From contig JADKJM010000009.1 in the NCBI GenBank assembly GCA_016721005.1, positions 62,001 through 126,000 of the forward strand: DNA of 64,000 nucleotides, given 5' to 3'. The position numbers were made by a program, and so were the translations under genes. Source of the stretch: Flavobacteriales bacterium (GTDB lineage Bacteria; Bacteroidota; Bacteroidia; Flavobacteriales_F; PHOS-HE28). Shown here one piece after another: positions 52,656 through 61,184 of the stretch. The notes under the pieces were generated by a model that was not told where the DNA came from, searched no databases, and worked only from the letters and a program-made list of their open reading frames with translations. The stretch's first letter is position 1; every line of letters starts with the position of its first letter.

Positions 52656-53786
52656 CTATCCGCGTTGAGCGATCTCCGCGCAAAGAGCCACGAAGCGCTG
52701 CGTTACTGCGGACCACGTGAACGAGGCTTCGACCTTCACCCTTCCTGCTGCACCCATTCTCTTGCGTTCATCGCGATCCATTCCGGCGAGGGCGATGATC
52801 GCTCGGTGAAGCGCTTCCGGCTCGCCAGCAGGGAGAAGGAAACCGTTGGTATGATCCACTAGTTCCGCAGAAGCACCCACGTCACTTACGATCACCGGCC
52901 GTGCGCGCGCCATGGCCTCCAGCACCACCGTGGGCATTCCCTCGAAGCGCGTAGGCAGGACCAAGCCGTGGCCGGCCGTGAAGAGTTCGTCCAATCGTGC
53001 ATCATCCACTCGACCCGCCAACACCACATTCGCGGGGATCCCACGCCTCTCCATGGCCGCGCGTTCCGGTCCGTCACCGGCAAGCGTGAAGCGGACCAGG
53101 TCCTTCTTGCGTTCCGTGATCAATCGTTCCGCCACGCTCATCAGCACATCGATCCCTTTGTTGAACGCGAAGCGACCAACGAACAACAACTCCAATGGAC
53201 CGGACGATGGCGGATAGGTGGGTGCATGTTCGGGCAATTCCGTCGCGTTGGGCAATACGACAACACGGGTCAGTGATCCCCGCACGAGGCCTTGAAGCAT
53301 CGGCGTGAGCTTGCCGCCCAATGAGACCACCACCGAAGCGCGCCGGACCACACGGCGCAATGCCCAACGGAACGGAAGTCCGATGGCCCGGTCCTTCAAT
53401 GAAAGGCCTTGGAACATTTCCAGTCCGTGCGGCATCACGATCAGCCGATCACGGAATTGCGCGCTATCCTTCCACACACAGAAGCCTTGCGAAAGGATCA
53501 CGTTCGGCCGGATGCCCTTCAACGCAATGGCCACCCGCCCGCTGTACCGGTAAAGTTCGCCGAGGTAGGTCTGCGCTTCATCCAACGGTGCAACCCGCAC
53601 TTCCTGGATCCCCAGCGCTGGGTCGAACACCACTTCGCTATGCGGGTGGATCACCACCAGTTCGATCCCCGGAACGCGCGCCAGATGTTCGGCAAGCGAT
53701 CGGGAGTGCCGCTGCATGCCGCCCATCGCCAGCGGATAGATCCCATCCGTGCAAAGTGCGATGCGCATATTCACGAGATCGGCCAT
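52656..53786 (-). CDS. Family 4 glycosyltransferase
   Basis: About 376 residues of a GT-B fold enzyme: MRIALCTDGIYPLAMGGMQR at the start, LLFVGRFAFNKGIDVLMSVA in the middle, and the E-x7-E motif in PTRFEGMPTVVLEAMA. It would transfer a sugar during capsule or O-antigen assembly. The ATG at 53784-53786 or the one at 53766-53768 is the start. It lies 6-24 bases after the upstream epimerase stop, so they form a pair. Confidence 0.9.
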   Translation of the reverse strand: MADLVNMRIALCTDGIYPLAMGGMQRHSRSLAEHLARVPGIELVVIHPHSEVVFDPALGIQEVRVAPLDEAQTYLGELYRYSGRVAIALKGIRPNVILSQGFCVWKDSAQFRDRLIVMPHGLEMFQGLSLKDRAIGLPFRWALRRVVRRASVVVSLGGKLTPMLQGLVRGSLTRVVVLPNATELPEHAPTYPPSSGPLELLFVGRFAFNKGIDVLMSVAERLITERKKDLVRFTLAGDGPERAAMERRGIPANVVLAGRVDDARLDELFTAGHGLVLPTRFEGMPTVVLEAMARARPVIVSDVGASAELVDHTNGFLLPAGEPEALHRAIIALAGMDRDERKRMGAAGRVKVEASFTWSAVTQRFVALCAEIAQRG

Positions 53787-53792
53787 GGTCAC

Positions 53793-54716
53793 CTAGACCG
53801 TTTCCTTCAACAAGGTGGCCACCCCTTCATCAATGCCCCACTTCGGGGTCCAACCGGTGCGGCGCTTCAACTTGGTCACATCCGCGAGCAAATGCATGCG
53901 CTCCACGGCGCGGACACGGGCCGGATCCACGTCGATCGTCAACTCCTCCCCCAATTGCCGCGCAAAGGCTTCCACGATCTCGCGCACACTGTATTCGATC
54001 CCGCGCCCGATGTTGAACACCTCGAACCCTTCAATGTTCATGCGCAACAGCGCGTCCATGGCCTCAGCCATATCGGAGGTGTGAATGAAGTCGCGCTTCG
54101 GATCGAGGTTGCCGAGCTTCAAGGTCCGCGCTCCGGCAAGTACTTGTTTCTGGATCTCCGGGAACAGGTGCGGGTTGGTCTCGTTCGGTCCGAAGGCATT
54201 GAAGAACCGCCCGACGATCGTCGGGATCCTCGTGCGAAGACAGAACTCCGAGGCGATCCGCTCGGTTGCTAATTTGGTGGTGCCGTAAATGTCCATCGGA
54301 CCGGTCGGATGCGTCTCCGCCATCGCACCATCCGCGATGGGATAGACCGCTGCGGTACTGGCCACGAAGACCTGTTGCACCGACCCTGCGGCGTGCGCGG
54401 CATCCAACACATGGATCGTGCCGTTGATGTTGATGTCCGCAGCTTCCACCGGGTGCTGGTTGCAATACGGGATGAAGTGGATGGCCGCGAGATGGAGCAC
54501 CGTTTCCGGAGCGACCCTTCGGATGGCCGCGCTCACCTCCTCCCGCTTCCGGATATCCACACGGAGGAACCGAGTGTCCGGCACCGGCGCCAATTCACGT
54601 CGGCCGAAACTCAGGTCATCAAGCACCCACACCTCCTGTCCCTTCGCAGCGAGATGCGCGCACAACGTGGACCCGATGAATCCCGCCCCACCCGTGATAA
54701 GTACCCGTTCGGCCAT
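53793..54716 (-). CDS. NAD-dependent nucleotide-sugar epimerase
   Basis: A 307-residue extended SDR with the cofactor loop GGAGFIGSTLCAHLAAKG, active-site YGTTKLATERIASEF, and FNAFGPNETNPHLFPEIQKQ. It resembles UDP-glucose 4-epimerase/UDP-glucuronate-epimerase-like enzymes. It precedes the GT4 gene by a few bases. The donor sugar is not clear. Confidence 0.9.
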   Translation of the reverse strand: MAERVLITGGAGFIGSTLCAHLAAKGQEVWVLDDLSFGRRELAPVPDTRFLRVDIRKREEVSAAIRRVAPETVLHLAAIHFIPYCNQHPVEAADININGTIHVLDAAHAAGSVQQVFVASTAAVYPIADGAMAETHPTGPMDIYGTTKLATERIASEFCLRTRIPTIVGRFFNAFGPNETNPHLFPEIQKQVLAGARTLKLGNLDPKRDFIHTSDMAEAMDALLRMNIEGFEVFNIGRGIEYSVREIVEAFARQLGEELTIDVDPARVRAVERMHLLADVTKLKRRTGWTPKWGIDEGVATLLKETV

Positions 54717-54797
54717 GGCGCGAAAGTAGGATCATGACCCGAAGCCGAGCGGTGAACGAGTAATTTCGGCCCCCCTTCGCTAGATCGGTCCGTTCGT

Positions 54798-57659
54798 TTG
54801 TCCAGCCAAGATCCCAAGATCATTTCCGATGCGCCTGCCAATGACCGGCAGGAAAGCGTGAACCGCTTGCGTCGTGGCACCATCCGCGTGGAAGGTGCGC
54901 GCGTACACAACCTGAAGAACATCAGCGTGGACATTCCGCGCGGCAAGCTGGTGGTGATCACCGGGTTGAGCGGAAGTGGTAAGAGTTCCCTCGCGTTCGA
55001 TACGCTCTATGCGGAAGGGCAACGCCGGTACGTGGAAAGCCTGAGCAGCTACGCGCGGCAATTCATGGGGCGTTTGGAGAAACCCGATGTGGACCGGATC
55101 CTCGGCATCAGCCCCGCGATCGCGATCGAACAAAAGGTCCTGACGAGCAATCCGCGCAGCACCGTTGGCACAAGCACCGAGGTCTACGACCATTTGAAGT
55201 TGCTCTTCGCGCGTGCCGGGCATACCATTTCACCGGCCAGTGGCGGGATCGTACGCCGACATACCGTGGAGGATGTCGTGGCCGGAGTGAACGGCTATCC
55301 CGAAGGAAGCTTCGTCATGGTCCTCGCGCCAGTACACATTCCTGCGGAACGCAATGTGCGCGAGCATCTTTCCATTTTGCAGCAACAAGGCTTCGCTCGT
55401 GTGCATGATGGAAAGGAGGTCCATCGCATTGAAGAACTTCTGGTTGGTAAGAAGGTATTGAAGGGAACCTGGTTCCTCGTGTTGGATCGCATCACGGTGT
55501 TGCCGGGCGACCTTGAGAACGAGAGCCGCGTTGCGGACAGTGCCGAAGTCGCCTTCTTCGAAGGACAAGGTGAATTGATCCTGCTCGGCGATGACGGCCG
55601 TCAGATGGGTTTCAACGATCGCTTCGAATTGGATGGCATCACCTTCGAGGAGCCGAGCCCGAACCTGTTCAGCTTCAACGATGCAATGGGCGCCTGCCCG
55701 GCCTGCGAAGGCTACGGTAGCGTGATCGGGATCGACAGCGACCTGGTGATCCCCGACAAGCGCCTGAGCCTGTATGATGATTGTGTAGCACCGTGGCGCG
55801 GTGAGAAGCTCAGTGAATGGAAAGCGCACTTCATTCGTGATAGCGAGCAATTCGACTTCCCTATCCATCGCGCTTACCATGACCTCACGGACGATCAGCG
55901 CACGCTCCTCTGGAAAGGCGCGAAGGGCGTTCGCGGCATCGATCGCTTCTTCCAGTATGTGGAGGAGAAGAGCTACAAGATCCAATACCGCGTGCTCGCC
56001 AGCCGATACCGCGGTAAGACCACCTGCCAGACCTGCAACGGAACGCGGTTGCGCGCCGAGGCGCGTTACGTGAAGCTCGCGGGGCGGGATATCACGGAGC
56101 TCGCGCGGATGCCGATCGCGGAGTGCCACCGGTTCTTCGAGGAATTGAAGTTGGATGCGACCGATCAACGCATCGCGTCGCGCCTATTGAAGGAGATCGG
56201 GAATCGTTTGCGCTACCTCGTGGATGTCGGCGTGGGCTACCTCACACTGGACCGGCGCAGCAATACACTGAGCGGCGGCGAAACGCAGCGGATCGATCTG
56301 GCCACCTCGTTGGGCAGCAGCTTGGTGGGCAGCATGTACATCCTGGATGAACCGAGCATCGGATTGCACACCCGCGATACGGAACGCCTCATCGGTGTGC
56401 TGAAGAAACTGCGCGACCTCGGCAACACGGTCATTGTAGTGGAGCATGATGAAGAGGTGATGCGCGCAGCGGACCACATCATCGACCTCGGCCCGATGGC
56501 GGGAAGCCATGGAGGCGAAGTGGTGTACAGCGGCGATCACGCCGGACTCATCACCAGCGATGGCTTGACCGCACAATACCTCACCGGTCGGTTATCCATT
56601 GAGATCCCTGCGCGACGACGTGCCGTGCGTGACCGACTGGAACTGCGGGGTGCGCGAGAGCACAACCTCAAGGACATCGACGTGGACTTCCCCTTGCACA
56701 TGCTCACGGTGGTGACCGGTGTGAGCGGCAGTGGAAAGACCACTCTTGTGAAACGCATCCTGTATCCGGCGCTCAAGCGGCACATCGAAGGCTTCAGTGA
56801 ACGCCCGGGTGAACACAGCGCGCTGGAAGGTGATCTGGATCGCATCGGATCGGTGGAACTGGTGGACCAGAACCCGATCGGTCGCAGCTCGCGCAGCAAC
56901 CCGGTCACCTATGTGAAAGCGTGGGACGAAGTGCGCCAGCTCTTCGCGGATCAGGACATCTCACGGGTTCGTGGGTACAAGCCGAGCCACTTCAGCTTCA
57001 ATGTGGATGGTGGCCGTTGCGAGGTATGCCAAGGGGAAGGTGAAGTGCGGATCGAAATGCAGTTCATGGCCGACATCAGCCTGACGTGTGAAGAGTGCAA
57101 GGGTCGGCGCTTCAAGGATGAGGTGCTGGATGTCCGTTTCGCCGATCACGATGTGGCGCAGATCCTTGCAATGACGGTGGACGACGCCATTGCGCTATTC
57201 CAAGCACATGCTTCAACGTCGGCCTGTGCGCGTGTCGTTTCCAAATTGCTTCCGTTGCAAGCCACTGGCATGGGCTACGTGAAACTGGGCCAGAGCAGCA
57301 GCACGCTCAGTGGTGGTGAAGCGCAACGGATCAAACTGGCCAGCTTCCTTACCAAAGGCCAGGAGGAGAAGCCGACGCTCTTCATCTTCGACGAACCCAC
57401 CACGGGGCTGCATTTCCACGATATCGCCAAGCTGATGCGCGCTTTCGACATGCTCATCGCCAACGGCCACAGCGTGGTCTGCATCGAACACAACCTGGAG
57501 GTGATCCGCTGTGCCGATCATGTGATCGACCTTGGCCCGGAAGGAGGCGACCATGGTGGTGAAGTGCTCTTCACCGGCACACCCGAACAGTTGGCGCAAC
57601 GGAGCGATTCGCTAACCGGCCAGGCCTTGGCCCGTTCGTGGGCGCGCTCAGCGCAATAG
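54798..57659 (+). CDS. uvrA: Excinuclease ABC subunit A
   Basis: The 953-residue damage-recognition ATPase of nucleotide excision repair. Walker A loops GLSGSGKSS (residues 56-64) and GVSGSGKTT, signature motifs NTLSGGETQRIDLATSL and STLSGGEAQRIKLASFL, and zinc fingers with CPACEGYGS / CQTCNGTR and CEVCQGEGE / CEECKGRR are all present. The start is TTG at 54798. Its last codons overlap the convergent gene's stop by 12 bases. Confidence 0.97.
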   Translation: MSSQDPKIISDAPANDRQESVNRLRRGTIRVEGARVHNLKNISVDIPRGKLVVITGLSGSGKSSLAFDTLYAEGQRRYVESLSSYARQFMGRLEKPDVDRILGISPAIAIEQKVLTSNPRSTVGTSTEVYDHLKLLFARAGHTISPASGGIVRRHTVEDVVAGVNGYPEGSFVMVLAPVHIPAERNVREHLSILQQQGFARVHDGKEVHRIEELLVGKKVLKGTWFLVLDRITVLPGDLENESRVADSAEVAFFEGQGELILLGDDGRQMGFNDRFELDGITFEEPSPNLFSFNDAMGACPACEGYGSVIGIDSDLVIPDKRLSLYDDCVAPWRGEKLSEWKAHFIRDSEQFDFPIHRAYHDLTDDQRTLLWKGAKGVRGIDRFFQYVEEKSYKIQYRVLASRYRGKTTCQTCNGTRLRAEARYVKLAGRDITELARMPIAECHRFFEELKLDATDQRIASRLLKEIGNRLRYLVDVGVGYLTLDRRSNTLSGGETQRIDLATSLGSSLVGSMYILDEPSIGLHTRDTERLIGVLKKLRDLGNTVIVVEHDEEVMRAADHIIDLGPMAGSHGGEVVYSGDHAGLITSDGLTAQYLTGRLSIEIPARRRAVRDRLELRGAREHNLKDIDVDFPLHMLTVVTGVSGSGKTTLVKRILYPALKRHIEGFSERPGEHSALEGDLDRIGSVELVDQNPIGRSSRSNPVTYVKAWDEVRQLFADQDISRVRGYKPSHFSFNVDGGRCEVCQGEGEVRIEMQFMADISLTCEECKGRRFKDEVLDVRFADHDVAQILAMTVDDAIALFQAHASTSACARVVSKLLPLQATGMGYVKLGQSSSTLSGGEAQRIKLASFLTKGQEEKPTLFIFDEPTTGLHFHDIAKLMRAFDMLIANGHSVVCIEHNLEVIRCADHVIDLGPEGGDHGGEVLFTGTPEQLAQRSDSLTGQALARSWARSAQ

Positions 57660-60600
57660 GGTGACGTGCCCCGTGCTGGTGATGCCGCCCTTGTTGGAGC
57701 AATACGCCGTGTAGCCGATCACCACGAAGTAGGTGCCGTCGGGAACGGTCTCCCCATCGTTATCGAGCTTTCCGTTCCACCCTTTCCCGCTGCTGGTGGA
57801 GGAGAACACCTTCATGCCCCAGCGGTTGTACACATCCATGCGGAAATCCGCCGCATCCACATTCTCCACAAGAAAGACGTCATTGTATCCGTCCCCGTTC
57901 GGTGTGAACACGTTCGGGATCAGCACATCGCCGGTGGCGAGCGTGGCAAAGCTCACCTGCACCGTGTCCGTCACCATGCAACCATTGGGATCGGTCGCTT
58001 GGAACCAATAGGTACCCGCTGTTGTAGTGGTGATGCTCGTGTTCTGGCTGCCGTTGCTCCAGACAATGTCCTGCGGAATGAAGGGCGGTGCAAGGACGGC
58101 GGTTTCACCAGGACACAAGGAGCGGTCGGTGAAAGGGACATACGTAACGGGCGGTGTCACCGTAACGGAATCGGAGCCGATGCAGAATCCATCCGTCACC
58201 ACCACGCTGTACACCCCGGCCTCCTCCACTGTGATGATCATGGATGGATCACCGGTGCTCCATAAGTAGGTATCGAAACCGGGAGGTGCGGAGAGCTGCA
58301 CGGGTTGATCATCGCACAGGCCGACGGATGCGCCGAGATCGATGACGAGATCGGGGATCCCGACGGAGATCGTCTGCGTGAAGAACACGGTATCCGTGCA
58401 AACGGGGTCGATCACTGCAAGGATGATGGTGTAGTCACCGGGGCTGCCATACGGGTGGGTCGGATTGGTAATGGTGGAAGTGGTTCCATCACCGAAGGTC
58501 CAGAAGAAGTCCGTGCTGCCCGAACTGGTATTCGCGAGATCCACGGAGACGGCGTTGCAATCGCCGGTGGGGACTGCGGCGAAGGAAGCGTTCATGATCG
58601 CCGGAGCCACCACATTGATCACCAGGGTGGCGGAATCCACTGCGACACACAGGCCCGTCGCCGTGCCGATCAGTGTCACGATGTAGGTTCCCTGGCTCGT
58701 CATACAAGTGTGCGAACGTCGTCTCTGATGAGAGTGTGCCATCGCCGAGGTCCCACGCCCATTCATCCGCCGTTCCCACCGCGTTGAACACGATCGGTTC
58801 CGTGATGCACGCACCTGAGACGCTGATGTTCGCATCGATGTTCACCTGCACGTTCTGTTCGAAATCGATCTTGAACGCGCCGAGGTTGCAATTGAAACTG
58901 TTGTTGGTCTGGCTGTAGGCACCGGGTGTGGTTGGGTAGCCCAGTTGCTGGCAGCCTGCACACACCGCCTGGTACACAATGCCGTCCTTGTCGAAACGAC
59001 TGGTGCCGCCATCCACGTGTTCAGCGGATGTACCGCCGAAGAAGGTCGCATAAGCCAGTGAAGCAGCATCGGCATTCAGCACCATCAAGTAGAAATCACT
59101 TCCATCAGTGATGGGCTGGTGGGCATCGGGCGTGACCGGCAGGCCGAAGGTGGTGCTGACATTCGGTTGGCCGTAATTGTTCGTGCTACCACCCCAGCCA
59201 CTGAAATAGATCTGGCCGCAATCGCTCACCAGGAAAGCAGCAGGTGCGATATCCTCCGTTCCTGAGGATCCGATCCGTGTGGACCAGATCGAAGTGGAAA
59301 GGTCGTTACCGAGCTTATGGATGAATTGGGACCCTGCGGGATTCGCATAGACACCGGAGGAGACCGGGTACCCACCGTGTGTCTGCCCCACGACATATAC
59401 CGCTCCCGCGAGATCGATCTGCACGAAGTAGCTCTGGTCATAGAAGGGCGTGCCGAGGTAGGTGGCTGCGGAAAGCCCGCCACCATCGGGTTCGAAGCGC
59501 GCGATGTATCCATCCACTCCGCCCGGGGCTGTTCCGATCATCGGAGTACCTGCCATCGGAAGGTTGGCGCTCAGCGTTCCACCGGTGATGAAGATCCGTC
59601 CGTTGCCATCCTGCTGCACACCGAAGGCCGTGTCATCCAATGAACCACCGTAGTAAGTGCCCCACAACAAATTGGAGAGCGATGGGTCCAGCATACACGC
59701 ATACCCATCCTGCCCGCCGCCGAGGGCGGGTTGTGAAGCCCCTGCGGATACCGGCATATCCGGACTATGCGTACTGGTCACCACGATCGGGCGCTCTTGG
59801 GAATCGAGGATGATCTCCCCGCGGAACGGATCGCCATAGTTGTAGTCGAGCGACCCCGACATGTTCAGGCCATCGGCTTGTGAACCGCCGATGTAGGTAC
59901 TGCCGAGCAATTGCGTGGCATCGGCGCTGAAGTGGGAGATCACGATATCCGCACCGCTGTTGTGTACGTATCCTTCCCAGACCGTGAAGTTCACCGCAGG
60001 ACCGAAGCCGAACGAGTTGTCGAAGCATCCGCTCGTCAAAGGGAAATCGGAAGAGCCGGTGGTGCCCATCACGAAGAGTTCACCCGCGCTGTTCACGACC
60101 ATGCTGTGCGGACTCTCGTTGCCGAGCCCTCCGCCGAGGTAGGTGCTCCACACCAACGTCGATCCATCCGGTGAGAACTTGGAGATGCCGATGTCGATCA
60201 CATCCCCACCGAAGTTGGGCTGTAGCACACCGAGCGTGATCGGATAGCCGATGCCGAAGACAATGCCTCCTGCATACAAGTGTCCATCATCATCATAGGT
60301 CGCGGTGAACCCGAAATTGTCCGCTGTGCTTCCCGTGTAGCTACTGAAGATCACGGTCGGGTCAATGACCAGCACCTGCTTGCGATCATACCCTTCCGGG
60401 AAGGCATAACGCAGTTCATTGCCGACCAATTCGTATGCACACTTCACCGGAACGTGCGCTCCGTTCTCCACGGTCCACGCCACCGGACGTTGTTCGATCA
60501 CGACACCGGCCGAGGTCCGGATGTACAATAACCCTTCTTCGACCGCGACACCGTCCTGGCCATCGAATCGCATGCGGATCATCGATGCGTCCGATCCGGG

Positions 60601-61080
60601 CTGGACGATCCAGTCGTACTTCAATCCTTCGGCGCCACCCACATGAAGGTCGATCCCCGGATAGACCTCGTTCAACTCCACTCCTGCGAACACTCCAACG
60701 CCACCAGCCCATTTCGAGGGATCGTTCCCGTGGAAGTAGTTCACGTAGTGCGATGATCGGCCCGTGCCGCTGTGCGCCTTCGCGTTCCCTCCCACAAAGC
60801 TCATCCGGTAGGCATGCATCCGGTACGGCTCGTACGGTTCGTCCTTGGGTCGGGCGTGCTGCTGCCCACCGGAGCGCAAGACATAGGTGAACGCATCGGG
60901 TTCTACGAACACCGCTCCACCGGGTGTGTACGCGCGGTACAGGACCTGATCCGCCCACTGGCCCCGGTTCTCGTGGAACTCCGGGCCTCTCCGATCCGGA
61001 TGGTCATGGCCCGATGCGAAATGCGACACGGCCAACATCGCCGCAGCACTGAATAATGCAAGCCTGGAAGTGTTCGACAT
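57648..61080 (-). pseudogene. Large T9SS-type SBBP/PKD protein, one frameshift
   Basis: A surface protein of about 1,143 residues. Signal: MSNTSRLALFSAAAMLAVSH followed by FASG. The N-terminal region resembles SBBP/beta-propeller repeats (STYLGGGLGNESPHSMVVNS, then TYIGGSQADGLNMSG). PKD domains follow, and the C-terminus is CHU_C-like (LIPNVFTPNGDGYNDVFLVE). A single extra base at about 58688-58689 breaks the frame inside a PKD domain (HLYDEPG then TYIVTL after removing it). The rest is well conserved, so it may be intact in vivo. It is paralogous to the next gene. Confidence 0.85.
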
Positions 61081-61184
61081 GGTGTTTCTATTCGATGTGG
61101 CGCCCCCCGGCCATATGCTGGTGATCCGCCGAAGATCGTTCAATGGTTCGATCCGTAGGTTCATGAATGGATGAAGATCCGGGT

